NCBI GenBank assembly: GCA_902984215.1
Contig: CADWAF010001970.1
Location: 1 to 64,000, forward strand
Reading direction: 5' to 3'
DNA: 64,000 nucleotides
Origin: Willaertia magna
Taxonomy: Eukaryota; Heterolobosea; Eutetramitea; Acrasida; Naegleriidae
Part shown: piece after piece, positions 35,006-45,739 of the stretch
Layout: the number at the start of each line of letters is the position of its first letter
How positions within the stretch are numbered: position 1 is the stretch's first letter
Position numbers and translations under genes: made by a program
The notes under the pieces: model-generated
What the model was told of the DNA's origin: nothing
What the model saw: the letters and a program-made list of their open reading frames with translations, nothing else
Database searches by the model: none

Positions 35006-36073
35006 TTATTCAAATAAGCAAATAATTAAAATATCTGTATTTTTTAATTCCAACAATTGTTTATACATTTTTAAATAAATTTTCTTTACTTTTAATTTCT
35101 TTGCATTAACAATTTCCTCACTTTCAATCATAAACAACTTATCATAACCAATAAGAGGTTTACAAAACATTTTACTCAACTTTACCTCATAATCTAGTTT
35201 TCTAAACACATCACATTTTTCGTCACTTTCTACCCAGTCATTAATATAAAAACCATCATTTGTTAAAATTATATTTGTTGTATATCCAGAATGATATAAT
35301 TTTTTAACAATTAAACTTTCATTTAAAATAATTTTTGTAAACGCGCAAATTTTACTCTTTCCCACTGGTACATTTTCACCACTTTTAAATACTTCATTAT
35401 TAAAATTTAATAATAAAGTTCCCATTGTATAAACTGCAATTTTTTTAACTTTAAATGGAACGTTTAATTTTGTATATTCTTTTATTACAATGTCTTTTCC
35501 AGTATTTCCAAGTTGACCACATTCATTTTTACCACTTCCATAAATATCACCAAAATTATTTAATAAAACTGAATGATAATAACCAATTTGAAAATCTTTA
35601 ATATTTGTAAAGTTTTTTAAATTTTCAAAAATTGTAAAACCATCTTCTTTTGTAAAATCTTTTCCGTTAAAAGGTTCTAAAAGTCCACAAACTAATAATT
35701 TATTATTTTTTGTAATGATTGCAACGTCAGCGCCACAAGAAATAAAATTAATTTCATCATTTTTAATTGTATCAAATTTTGTAAAATAATTAAATTTTGT
35801 AATACTCAATTCCCCACAAATAAATACATTATTAAATTCATCAAATAATAAAATAAATTGTTCTCCACAAGCAATATGTTTTATATTTTTAAAATTTTCA
35901 ATTTTTGTAAAGTTTGAAAAGTTATAATTTCCAATTTTTCCTTTTAAATAAATTTCAAAGTCAGTTGTTAAAATTAAAATGGAATCTATTGTGCTAGAAA
36001 TTTGTTTTATTTTGAAAGGTAAATTTAATTCAATGAATTTCTTGTCAATCAAATGACTAATATGCTGTTTCAT
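35006..36073 (-). CDS. RCC1-like repeat protein, 355 aa
   Basis: Repeated segments such as HIACGEQFILLFDEFNNVFI, ISCGADVAIITKNNKLLVCG, FQIGYYHSVLLNNFGDIYGS and GKNECGQLGNTGKD follow the RCC1/ATS1 blade pattern (xxxGxxHxxxLxxxGxvyxxG). I count about five to six degenerate blades. I place the start at 36073, where ATG follows AAAAAAA. The frame is open to an ATG at 36181, which would add a hydrophobic, Cys-rich, signal-like segment, but that ATG lies 14 bases from the 3' end of a tRNA and has no room for a promoter. Ran exchange activity is not implied. The family is large in amoeboflagellates and individual roles are unknown. Confidence 0.7.
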   Translation of the reverse strand: MKQHISHLIDKKFIELNLPFKIKQISSTIDSILILTTDFEIYLKGKIGNYNFSNFTKIENFKNIKHIACGEQFILLFDEFNNVFICGELSITKFNYFTKFDTIKNDEINFISCGADVAIITKNNKLLVCGLLEPFNGKDFTKEDGFTIFENLKNFTNIKDFQIGYYHSVLLNNFGDIYGSGKNECGQLGNTGKDIVIKEYTKLNVPFKVKKIAVYTMGTLLLNFNNEVFKSGENVPVGKSKICAFTKIILNESLIVKKLYHSGYTTNIILTNDGFYINDWVESDEKCDVFRKLDYEVKLSKMFCKPLIGYDKLFMIESEEIVNAKKLKVKKIYLKMYKQLLELKNTDILIICLFE

Positions 36074-36194
36074 TTTTTTTATGAAAATTAAACGTTTAGA
36101 ATGAATAGATGCAGAAATACTTCCAAATACCGACAGTAAAAAACAACAACATAAACAAAATGTGGAAAGGGTAATTTGCAAATATGCAAAATCC

Positions 36195-36282
36195 TTCCCA
36201 CACCGGGAATCGAACCCGGGCCTCCTGGGATCTTTTTTGTTTTAATGAAAGCCAGGTATCCTAGCCACTGGACTATGCGGGA
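36195..36282 (-). tRNA. tRNA-Glu (TTC) with a 16-nt intron
   Basis: The minus strand folds as a tRNA. The acceptor stem is TCCCGCA with TGTGGGA, the D-arm is TAGTCCAGTGGCTAGGATA, and the anticodon stem is CCTGG/CCAGG. The anticodon loop is C-T-TTC-A...C, and the T-arm is GCCCGGGTTCGATTCCCGG. The anticodon TTC gives Glu, and the body closely resembles eukaryotic tRNA-Glu. Sixteen extra bases sit between position 37 and 38, the standard place for a spliced tRNA intron. A box A (TAGTCCAGTGG) and box B (GGTTCGATTCC) are intact, and a TTTT Pol III stop follows. Confidence 0.95.
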
Positions 36283-36382
36283 TATGTTTTCGGTAGAATC
36301 ATTGCTTTACTAGTTCATTTTTTGCAAAATTGTTTTGGGTTGTGGTGGAGCTTTAGCAGCACAAAAGCCAAATACAAAAAAA

Positions 36383-37261
36383 ATGTTTTCATTATTTAAG
36401 AATTTCTTTGGGTTTAACAAAAAGAAAGAGTTCAAAATAACTGTAATGCTGATCGGGTTGGATAATGCTGGTAAATCTACTTTTTTAGCCTCACTTAAGG
36501 GACATATAAATTATAAACCAATGCCTACTATTGGATTCAACAAAGAAACCCTAAAACATAGTCATTATGAAATTACTTATTTTGATGTTGGAGGCGGACA
36601 GAGTATAAGGGGCATATGGCCAAACTATTTCGCTTCTGTAAGTACTATTAGTTAAGGAAATCAAACAAATCTTAACTCTTATCAATTACTGATAGATCCA
36701 CGGAGCTATCTTCATTCTAGACTCTTCCGATATAAATAGGCTAGAAGAAGCAAAAACAACTCTCTTTGAGGCTATAAAACATCCTTATTTTAAAGGGAAA
36801 TCTCTACTAATGTAAGTAATTATAAAATCAATTGTTACCTTACCGGAAATAGATTAGCAAATAAACAGGATCTTCCTGAATGTTTAGAACCAGGGGAAAT
36901 TGCAGAAAGGTTAGAATTACATAATTTAAAGGATCATGTACATAGCTATAATATTCTTCCTTGTACTGCAAGAATAGAGTTGACTAAACATAAATTAGAT
37001 GACAGAATAAATAAAGGGTTAGATTGGCTAAGTGAAGAAATTGAAAAGCAGTTCGAAGATTTGTCTAAAAGAATTGAAAAGGAAGAAAAAGAATTTGAAG
37101 ATGAAGAAAAGAGAAAGGCTGAAGAAAAGTGGGAGAGAGTAAGAAAGATGAGAGAAGAACGTTTGAAAAAGGAAGAGGAAGAAAGACTAAGGCTAGAGGC
37201 GGAAAAACAAAATGATAAAGTTGTGAACCAAATTTCTGAAAGTGAAGGAATTAATAAGTAA
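36383..37261 (+). CDS. ARL13B: ARL13-type ciliary Arf-like GTPase, 259 aa, three exons
   Basis: Exons 36383-36637, 36696-36811 and 36853-37261 join in phase over 58- and 41-nt GTAAGT introns. The G domain has GLDNAGKS (residues 25-32), PTIGF, then FDVGGGQSIRGIWPNYFAS. The GGG where most Arfs have GGQ is typical of ARL13. IFILDSSD and LANKQDLPE (N/TKxD) follow. After the G domain comes KGLDWLSEEI and a long charged coiled coil (KRIEKEEKEFEDEEKRK...), also as in ARL13B. ARL13B acts on ciliary membranes and as exchange factor for ARL3, so its presence argues for a flagellate stage. The amino-terminal Cys pair used for palmitoylation in animals and the long Pro-rich tail are absent. An upstream in-frame extension lacks an ATG. 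Confidence 0.9.
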
Positions 37262-37650
37262 TCAATTAATTGTTAAGATTAAGTGTATTGTCTATTTCTT
37301 TTATTTCCTCCAACTTGGATATAACAATTATATGTAGATAGAAATGAGTATTTAAATAAATATAATGTCAATCCTATTAATTTATCATCCTATTTCTAAA
37401 GAACCAGTTTTATACTTGGCGCTCGTAAACTATGAAATTACTGCAGAAAAATATGCCTATTGTAATTTTTGTGGTTGGGTTTAAGGGACTTGAAACAAAA
37501 ATTAGAAGACAGTAATAAGTTGTTAGAGTATTTGTTACAAACCACCTTTTGAACCCAGTAACGTATCATTGACGTTAAAGATAATGAAATTAAAGATGAT
37601 GATTGAGCAATTACAAAAAGAGAAACAAAATAAATATTGTAAATAAATAA
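37262..37650 (+). other. Intergenic region with a possible small-gene remnant
   Basis: A 39-codon ORF (37365-37484, MSILLIYHPISKEPVLYLAL...) ends in CNFCGWV. About 17 nt after its stop another frame encodes DLKQKLEDSNKLLEYLLQTT, and a third gives RIIDVKDNEIKDDD. The residues look protein-like, but I cannot join them with convincing splice sites. It may be a decayed or multi-exon small gene. Confidence 0.3.
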
Positions 37651-39051
37651 TTATTCACTCATTCTACCATCCTCACTACAAACCCAATCTTTAAAATCAT
37701 CATACAAAGAAGGCCATGCATCATTAGAATCATAATTTCCAAAATCACTTCTAATACTCGCAGAAAAGTCAACAAAGATCTTCCATTGATCCAAGTTTAA
37801 ACATTTATGTGTAGGATTTGATGTAGAAATTAAAAAATTACAAAATCTTTCAGTAAAATGACTTCTATTAGACATTAATACTTGAAGTGCAGTTGCAGCA
37901 GTATTCACATCAATAGATCTACTTTTCTCTGAATCTCTTAAAATTCTAAAAACTACAGCAAAGAAATTTTTCATTTGTTCAGCATTCCAACTATATGATT
38001 CTGTTTCAACTTGTGTAATTTTCATTCTTAATTTTTCAATTGTATCACATTGTAAATTAAACATACCAAATAACCATTCACTTCTTGAAATTGTTAATTT
38101 TGATTGAAAATTAAATAAAAATACAAAAATAAAATATCTATAATCATAAAAGGATTTAAAACCTAAATCCATAAATAATCTTAATAATCCAGTCATTCTT
38201 ACATTATTAAAATTATTATTAAAATATCTATAATCATTACAAAATTGAATAAAATCAATATTACTCATTTGTATATTATTTATATCATTTAAATCGTCAA
38301 CATATTTTTCAAAACTTTTTATACATTGTAACATATTAAAATTATAAAACCAATCATTAGTATTACAACAAGAATATAATGTTGGAAAAAAACAATTAGG
38401 TGAAGAAATATCACTACTTGATACAGTTGTTGTAAATGAAGATTGTTGTGAATTTAAATTTAAATTTTTATAATAATTATTTGATTTAAATTTCTTTTCT
38501 TGTCCTTCTTCTATAAAATTATCTTGATCATTTTCTTTATTAACAATAATAACAGCTTCACCTTCCGGTTCGTCATTTGCAAAATCTGTATTATTATTAT
38601 TATTGTTAATATTGTTGTTAATATTATTATTACTTATTGTTGTAGATTTTATTATTGAATGATTGAAGATGCCTTGCTGTTGTTGATAATGTTTTTGTTC
38701 TGTATTGTTGTTGTTATTGTTATTGTTGTTATTGATTAATATACAGTTATCTCTCTTATTAGCCTTTCCTCTATTGGGAACGACTGTTAGTGGCGTAGTA
38801 ATCTTTGGTAAAACATAATATTGAGCAGGTAAGTGTTGGAAAGAAGAACAATTTGTTGACGATGCTGTTGTTGTTGTTGATGGGTGAAGGCAATAGCCTT
38901 GTTGATGATCCATCATTAAGAAAGAGCCTTCTTCTTCTTCTTCAAATAGACTATTACTACTATTATTCATTGAACTTGTAGTAGTAATACTACCGTTTAT
39001 TGTAGTAGTGGTAGTAAACTGTGGTTGTTGTTGAAAAAGGCTTTGCATCAT
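37651..39051 (-). CDS. DCN1-like protein (cullin neddylation potentiator), 466 aa
   Basis: The carboxyl 220 residues follow the PONY/DCUN1 domain: LTISRSEWLFGMFNLQCDTI, EKLR, then WNAEQMKNFFAVVFRILRD, a helical stretch, and the diagnostic WKIFVDFSASIRSDFGNYDS plus DAWPSLYDDFKDWV. DCN1 proteins bind cullin and the NEDD8 E2 and stimulate neddylation, activating cullin-RING ligases. The first 230 residues are Asn/Thr/Ser/Gln low complexity with no UBA domain, so the protein is nearly twice the usual DCN1 length. The gene is not adjacent to a cullin, but an F-box/LRR gene lies next to it. There is no intron. Confidence 0.85.
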   Translation of the reverse strand: MMQSLFQQQPQFTTTTTINGSITTTSSMNNSSNSLFEEEEEGSFLMMDHQQGYCLHPSTTTTASSTNCSSFQHLPAQYYVLPKITTPLTVVPNRGKANKRDNCILINNNNNNNNNNTEQKHYQQQQGIFNHSIIKSTTISNNNINNNINNNNNNTDFANDEPEGEAVIIVNKENDQDNFIEEGQEKKFKSNNYYKNLNLNSQQSSFTTTVSSSDISSPNCFFPTLYSCCNTNDWFYNFNMLQCIKSFEKYVDDLNDINNIQMSNIDFIQFCNDYRYFNNNFNNVRMTGLLRLFMDLGFKSFYDYRYFIFVFLFNFQSKLTISRSEWLFGMFNLQCDTIEKLRMKITQVETESYSWNAEQMKNFFAVVFRILRDSEKSRSIDVNTAATALQVLMSNRSHFTERFCNFLISTSNPTHKCLNLDQWKIFVDFSASIRSDFGNYDSNDAWPSLYDDFKDWVCSEDGRMSE

Positions 39052-39283
39052 CCTTAGCGACCCGATTGATTGGATTATTTGGTTTTTTTTTTGTGTGAAA
39101 GGGTTTTTTGTTTTTGATTCAATTTTTTTAGGAATTTTTTTTGCATTGATGGGTTAGATGGATCAAGTATTTGGTGGAAAATGGATTTTGTGAAAATTAC
39201 AAAATTATTGGCGCCAACACAATATCATGTAAACTGGATGGTTGTACACTATCGTTTGATAAGACTTTCTTTATTGCACAATG

Positions 39284-40816
39284 TTACATTGTCAACTTAT
39301 TCTTTAATTGTTGTAAATACTTTATTACATTCTGTTTCGTTTTTTCATCCTCAAGTTGTCTCTTTATTTTTTGAATTCCATTAAATCTAATATCGTTAAA
39401 CTCAATTAGTTTGTTCAAACTTAATAAAAATTGGTAATCTTTAAAAACCGTTTCGTGGGCTTGTAAAATTTTAAGATTAATTAAGTAAATCAAATTTTCT
39501 TCATCTACCATTTGAAACATCCAACATTTCTAAATTAAGTAATTTTTGAAAGCAGCTTCCATTAATATTTGTACAGTTAGACATATTCAATTGTTTTAAA
39601 TTTTGTAAATTCATTAAATGTTTATCTTCAATTTGCTTTACATATGAAATGTCTAATTTAGTTAAGTTTCTCAAGTTTAGTAAGCTATTGCCATTCATTT
39701 CACATCCACATAAATTTAATTCTTCTAAATTTGAAAAATCTTTAAAATCTTCATTGTCATCAAGGTATACCTCACACGTTAATTTTTTTAATTTTTTTAA
39801 ATTTTTTATGTATTTTCGTTCTTTTGAACAATTCAAATAGTAATTTAATTCTTCTAAATTGGGTAAAAAACTAAAACATTTCCCGTTTAAATTCCACTCT
39901 GTTTTTAAATATTTTAATTTTGTTAACTTTTTAAAATCTTCATCGTTTGTTTCTACAACGTTGAAACCATCTTCAACCAAGTCCAATTTTGTTAAATTTG
40001 TTAAATTTTTTACAAATGAAGTGCCTACGTTAAAAAAGTTAAGTACACAATAGAATTCTTTTAGTTGTGTTAAATTTCCAATGATGTCATTAAATACATG
40101 TATTTTAAAACAGTCATTCGCTGTCAATCTTTCTAAATTCAATAATTCTTTCAAACAATACCCTTGTATTTTTGTACAATTAGATATGTTTAATTCAATT
40201 AAATTCTTTAAGCCTTTTAATTTATCATCAGTTACATTTGTGTAACTAACATGTAAAACTTTTAAATTTTGTAACTTAGGCAAATACTTCCCAGTAAAAT
40301 TATCCTTCCATTTGGTTTCTATTTTCAATTCTGTTAAGTTAAATAAGTTTTTAATACAATAATCGTTATCAATGTCAGCGTGCAAGATTTGTAAATTATT
40401 TAAATATAATTCTTCTAATTGATTTAGTTTATCAATTTGAAGGTTATAGTGCGAGGGGTGAATAGATCGTAGCTTGTTTTAATAACTTTAAGATTGGTAA
40501 AATTATTCAGTAAATAGAATAAATTAACGTTATCCTCAATGCCTAACGCTAACTTTGTAAAAGCTGTAGCCATAGGTAGCAATTTGATTGATAATGGTAA
40601 ATCAAATCTGTAAGTAACATTTGACAGCATTTCATTTGGTTCTTTTTTCAATAAATATTCATAAAAATATTTATTGGTTTGAGCCAAATGTAAATAGTCC
40701 TCAATTTCATAAATAAATTGACTAATTTCATAAATAACATCAAGTGAAAACACATGATCAACTTTTCTTTTCTTTGTTGTCAATCTGTTCATTATTTCTT
40801 TGTTACTGTAATACAT
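39284..40816 (-). pseudogene. F-box/leucine-rich repeat protein broken by two frameshifts
   Basis: Three consecutive minus-strand frames make one protein of about 500 aa. The first (40816-40424) has an F-box-like segment (VFSLDVIYEISQFIYEIEDY, then LHLAQTNKYFYEYLL). The second (to 39501) carries about ten LRRs (LKGLKNLIELNISNCTKIQG-type). The third (39520-39284) continues the repeats (ENLIYLINLKILQAH). Frames 1 to 2 are restored by adding one base in the run at 40455-40458 (C4 on minus). Frames 2 to 3 are restored by removing one base at 39508-39509. F-box proteins recruit substrates to SCF ligases. The breaks may be real decay or single-base assembly errors; repeats elsewhere are well preserved, which fits either recent decay or error. 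Confidence 0.75.
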
Positions 40817-41059
40817 TCATAAATTATATTTAATTTTATACTAGTTGACTGTTAAAACAATGGTTTCGAAAGGACAATCAACTTTTTGAAAATTCCACAT
40901 TTCTTCTTTTATGTATAATTTGTTAATTTGATTCTTTACTATTTATAATATTTATAATATTTATAATTATTTCTTTGTATTACGATTGTAAAGTAATTAA
41001 TTCAAATATTTTCCATTTCAAAACGTTTAAATCCTTTTGTTTGTTCACACAATAAACAA

Positions 41060-42478
41060 TTATTCTTCTTCTAACCAATTAGTATCTTCTTGTAAATAAT
41101 TTTCTTCCAAATCAGGTTCGAAAATAAAATCATTGAAATTATCTCCCTCAACACTATCTGTATCCGAACCTTCTAAGGCAGAAAGTAATTCTTCTTCCTT
41201 TAATTTATTACATAATTTTGTCTTCTCCATTGTTACAATCATTGCCTCTTTCCATTCAATAACAAACTCGTGATTAGGACAAATATCAATAGCAGTTTCA
41301 TAAACCCACAAAGTGTAAGTGTACCAAATACAAATTTCTTCATTGAAATAAGGAAGAATCTTATTAACAACTTCTTTAAATTTCATCAACAAAACTAGGG
41401 CAATACTTTTCTTATTCTCTTTGATTAATTTTCCAACTATTCGTTGAACGGCAAACGGATAACAATTTAAATTGTTAAATGTTAGGAGCTTATTAACTTT
41501 GTATTCTAAATTGTGATCAAAATGTAAAAACGAATGAATTTTTCTAATGTAATTTATAGCAATACTGTCTTTAAATATTTCTGGTAATTGGTGTAAAATT
41601 AAATTAAAATTTGAAAATAGTCTTTTCCAAGCAGTAATTTCTTCAAATGGCGTTTGACAAGATATAACGTATCTAAGGATGTAAAAGAAATTATCTTTTG
41701 ACCAATCTTTGTTCATAATGAATCTTGCTACTTCATATAATGCTTTCTCTGGTTTTGGTAACGTAGTTAAGGTATTAAAATATTTCGTTAATTCATCAAG
41801 TCTCTTGTTTGGTGTTGTCTTTTTAATATCTAATATTTTACAATAAATATTTTCTGAGTGTTCTTTGTAAAAGTCACAACCATTTAATAACAACTCTCTG
41901 TAAATGTCAATTTCCTTTTCTTTAAAATATAACTTTATCCAATATCCATGATATTTATTATCAATGATAGTAGTACCAAATAAAGAAGCATAATTACAAT
42001 ATAGAATTGCTTCCTCTTTGAATTCTCCAGTGTAAAAGAAAATATAATATAAAGATTCTGCACAATTACATAAAGTTTGTTCTGTATCATTGAATGTTAG
42101 TATTTCTTTAATCAATCCATTAAATTCCTCAATATTCTTTTTTTCAAAGTTGTTTAATGCGTGTATTGTTAACAACGCTTGCTTAAATGAAAGGCATTCA
42201 ATTGTTAAATCTTCTATTATATGAAGCGCCTTTTCAGAAAAACTGAAAGCACGTTCATTATTCTTTTTAAAATAATAGAAAGAAAGAATAAGTAATATTG
42301 CCAAGTGCTTCTCTTTAATATCTTTCATTTCCGATTCAACTTTCTCTAAAATTTCACATTCTTCTTCTTTTAGCTCAAGTTCAAAAACTTGAAAAGGATT
42401 ATCTAGAACTGTTTTTATCGTGGATCCATCCATTTCTTCTTTCCATAAATTTGGATTGAGGTAATCATTTCCAAACAT
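41060..42478 (-). CDS. Helical protein of unknown function, 472 aa
   Basis: A complete frame with a good A-rich start context. The protein is almost wholly predicted helix, with paired amphipathic helices (HLAILLILSFYYFKKNNERA, FSFSEKALHIIEDL) suggestive of TPR-like or other alpha-solenoid repeats, though I cannot fix a repeat register. It is rich in aromatic residues and Cys. The last 50 residues are very acidic (SDTDSVEGDN, EPDLEENYLQEDTNWLEEE). No catalytic motif, signal peptide or membrane helix is seen. A scaffold role is only a guess. I do not recognise the family. Confidence 0.7.
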   Translation of the reverse strand: MFGNDYLNPNLWKEEMDGSTIKTVLDNPFQVFELELKEEECEILEKVESEMKDIKEKHLAILLILSFYYFKKNNERAFSFSEKALHIIEDLTIECLSFKQALLTIHALNNFEKKNIEEFNGLIKEILTFNDTEQTLCNCAESLYYIFFYTGEFKEEAILYCNYASLFGTTIIDNKYHGYWIKLYFKEKEIDIYRELLLNGCDFYKEHSENIYCKILDIKKTTPNKRLDELTKYFNTLTTLPKPEKALYEVARFIMNKDWSKDNFFYILRYVISCQTPFEEITAWKRLFSNFNLILHQLPEIFKDSIAINYIRKIHSFLHFDHNLEYKVNKLLTFNNLNCYPFAVQRIVGKLIKENKKSIALVLLMKFKEVVNKILPYFNEEICIWYTYTLWVYETAIDICPNHEFVIEWKEAMIVTMEKTKLCNKLKEEELLSALEGSDTDSVEGDNFNDFIFEPDLEENYLQEDTNWLEEE

Positions 42479-42598
42479 TTTTTTTTTCGTGACCAGTTAA
42501 CAAAACCGTTCGGTTTGGGGCTGTACAACGGTCGGTAATGAACTGAATAATGTTTACAAAAATTTAAATTCTTGAAATCTCTCACATGGAGATTTATT

Positions 42599-44915
42599 TT
42601 ATAGTTTAGATGGAATACCTAGCATTTGCAAATAAGCTTCATTATTTCCCTCAATTAATTCTCTATGTGAACCTTGGCATGCAATTTTACCATTTGATAA
42701 CATAATTACTTTATCAACTAATTCTAAACAAGACATATCATGTGATATCATTATTAATGTTAACTTATTCTTTCTTATGTACTTTAATAAATTTGGATAA
42801 ATTGTATCTCTTTTCTTTATAGGATCCATAGCACTTGTACTTTCATCTAAAATAAATACTTTGGCTTGTTTTTGTAAATAAATTCTAGCTAATGCTACAG
42901 ATTGTGCAAAACCACCACTTAAATTAGATCCTCTAGGTTCAGTTCTCATATTTAAAATCTTTTTAATTTTCTTTTTAGATAACTTCTTTTTCTTATTATC
43001 ACTAGTTGTTGTCAGTAATAAATTATTATTATCATTATTACCTTCTATTATATTATCATTATTACTATTAATATTACAATCACTTCCTTCCAACAATAAT
43101 TGAGAAATTGTCTTTTCTGTAGAAGTTGTAATAATACCCAATTCATCTTGTTCATTACTTATCTTCATTGACGATGAAGATGAACTAGAAATAGAAGCAT
43201 CATCAAAAGTAAATACACCTGCATATTTTGCTGCTTTTATAATTTCCTTTTCAGTTGGAACATAATCTATACCCATACAAATATTTTCTTTAATTGTTCC
43301 TGGAAAGATATATGGTTTTTGTGGAACATAATAAATTACATTTCTTATTGAATTTCTATTAATTTGATTATATGAAATACCATTAAATAATAATTCACCT
43401 TCTAGTGGTGAATATAATTTTGTAATTAAATTAACTAATGTACTTTTACCACTTCTATTTTGTCCAATTAAACCATATACAGCATCTTTTGTAAACTATA
43501 CAAATAAATAATTAAAATAAAAATATTAAAACAATACAAACCTTAATTTCACCTTTAAAATGTAAAGCAAAAGGTCTCTTTCCATTCTTATGATAAGAAA
43601 ATGTAATATCCTTAATAATTAAATCATTAAAATCATTTACTCTAATTAAATCCAAATCTAAATCTTCATTCATAAAATTAGGTAATCTCATTAATTGTAC
43701 AACTCTATTTTGTCTTTCAACAGTTCTACTTGCTTGATAAATATAATTTCCAGTTCTTTTAAATAATTTAACTAAATGATCAATATCAATCTGTAATTTT
43801 CTATATTCTTCATGATCTAAACCTTTCTTTTCCATAATTATTGAAGCAACATATGTTTCTGAAAGAAAATCAAAAACACCTCTATTAGTAAATGAAGAAT
43901 AAATTCTATTAAAAAATAAACGTAAATCTTCAAATATTCCAAATTCATTATTTACAATGTCATCATATTCTTTTAATTTTTTATATTGCATATTATTTAA
44001 TTGTATATCATTTAAACCATCCATTACATTATTAAATAAAAATGTTACATTTGGATTTGATTGTACATTTACAATAATTTTTTTTCTTCCAGTAAATTGA
44101 ATTTTTAACCAATCAATAATTTTCCAAATAATTATTGATAAAATTGGACGAATAATAATTAAAAAATCTAATTTATTTTTATTTTCATATAATTCATAAC
44201 TTTCTCTAACTATTGCATAAATTGAAGATAAAATTGATGGAATAATAAAACTAAATAATCTTAAAGTATTATGTATCTCTGTTGTAATTCTATATTCTAA
44301 TTCTCTACCTTGTAATTCATTAAAAGCATAAACTTCACTAAATAATATTTTTTCTAAAACTAATCTTTTAACATATAATCTATTTAATAAAGTAACTCTA
44401 AAATTTAAATGTCTTTCTAAATTTTCTAATAATGTATATAAAAATGTTAATAAAATATAAGTTTTTGCAGAATTTAAATTAAATCCTTTTTTATAAATCA
44501 TTGTATTTGTAATTGTATTCTTTTGTGTTCTTAATTGTCTACCAATCTTTCTTCTACTAAAATACCATGGCAAAGCTTCTAATAAGATTGGTAAACCATA
44601 ACTTACAAAAATATTCATAAAGAATTGTATTTTTTTAGTTTTCCATAAATATCCATAAAATACAAATATTGGTGTATTTTTTATTGTATTCCAAAATTCT
44701 TTACAAAAATTTAAAAATTCCCTTTTTGAAGATAAAATTTTAAAGAAATAAAAAAGTAAATGTGGTGTATTTTTTAAATATTTAAAATATTTTTTTAATT
44801 TCATTTTTAGTTTATAGAGTTTATAGCCTAAACCGTGAGTTACTTGTTGTTTATTTAATTCGTCATTGTTATCGTCGTCATCATCGTAAAAGTAGGAATC
44901 ATCAAAAATGTCCAT
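42599..44915 (-). CDS. ABC transporter half-molecule with split nucleotide-binding domain
   Basis: Exon 1 (44915-43542) and exon 2 (43495-42599) join in phase over a 46-nt intron with an unusual GTTTGT donor, giving about 756 aa. Exon 1 holds a basic amino terminus and a membrane domain of about 330 residues. Exon 2 starts just before Walker A (GQNRSGKST, about 469-477), then YVPQKPYIF (Q-loop), signature LSGGF (about 647), Walker B VFILDESTSAMDP and switch His (ISHD). The signature ends in Phe instead of Gln. About 85 residues rich in Ser, Asn and Lys are inserted between Q-loop and signature. As a half-transporter it must dimerise. The substrate is unknown, and subfamily (ABCB- or ABCD-like) is unclear. 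Confidence 0.85.
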
Positions 44916-45202
44916 TTGTTTTTTTATATATTTGTGTTTTTAAAATGTTTTTATTTAGTGAAGAGATTGTTTAAATTACATTTAGTGCTGTGGGATTAAT
45001 AATGTTTTTTTTATCTTTCCGAAGATTGAGTTAAAAAAAAACAAAATGGAAAGAATGATGGCAACGTTTGCTATTTTTTTTAAGGTTGTTTGTTTTTTTT
45101 AATTTTCCGAAAGGAGAATTTGTGAAAAAATTACAACAATTTTTAATTTAAAAATTATTTAATGATTCATTTCAAAAAGATTAGATCTAATAAAAAAAAC
45201 AA

Positions 45203-45739
45203 ATGAAATTAAAATTCTTTGATGAAGGATTAACTGGACCTAACGTTAAGATCTTTTCAGATGAAACAGAAGGTGTCATTACATGGAAAGAAGAAAATAA
45301 AGAATTTAACAGTGGTCACTCTCTTGCCTTGTCACAAACTGGAATAACTTCAGGTAAAATGTCATGCACCTTACAATTCGTTTCTTTATGTAAAAATTTT
45401 AGAACTTGGTTTGGTGTACACAGTAAAAAACATCCATTCTTTATTAATACAGATAATCACATTATAGCAATGATTGGTGGAAAACAAGATTGTTGTTTTA
45501 AACAAGTTTATTTGGGAAAACGTTCTGATAATATTTTTGGTAATCATAGATTAATGCCAGGTGAAAGTTTGGATATGGTTTTAGATATGGATTTAAAGAA
45601 AATTACTTTTAAATATAAAAAGAATGGAGTTGATTGTGTTCATGAGATTTCTAATTTACCAAATGAAAAATTACATTTAGCGTTGGGTGTTTCTAGTGGA
45701 GCACACGTTGTAGTAACTAATTATAAATTTGAACCTTAG
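45203..45739 (+). CDS. SPRY/B30.2-like domain protein, 178 aa
   Basis: The whole protein fits a single SPRY-like beta sandwich: ITSGKMSCTLQF, then TWFGVHSKKHPF, AMIGGKQDC, PGESLDMVLDMDLKKITFKY, and LHLALGVSSGAHVVVTNYKF at the end, matching the family's G-x-W-x-G and LGxSSG patterns. Such domains bind peptides, often as substrate receptors for E3 ligases. There is no RING, SOCS or membrane part here. The function is unknown. ATG follows AAAAAACAA, so the start is well supported. It is transcribed divergently from the ABC transporter gene. Confidence 0.65.
   Translation: MKLKFFDEGLTGPNVKIFSDETEGVITWKEENKEFNSGHSLALSQTGITSGKMSCTLQFVSLCKNFRTWFGVHSKKHPFFINTDNHIIAMIGGKQDCCFKQVYLGKRSDNIFGNHRLMPGESLDMVLDMDLKKITFKYKKNGVDCVHEISNLPNEKLHLALGVSSGAHVVVTNYKFEP

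Noticed and set aside
36181..36181. Signal-peptide start for the RCC1-like protein
   Set aside because: The ATG lies 14 bases from the tRNA 3' end, leaving no promoter; the ATG at 36073 has the usual leader. The possibility is kept in the feature text.
37365..37618. Small two- or three-exon gene before the DCN1-like gene
   Set aside because: Protein-like frames exist, but no intron with normal donor and acceptor joins them in phase.
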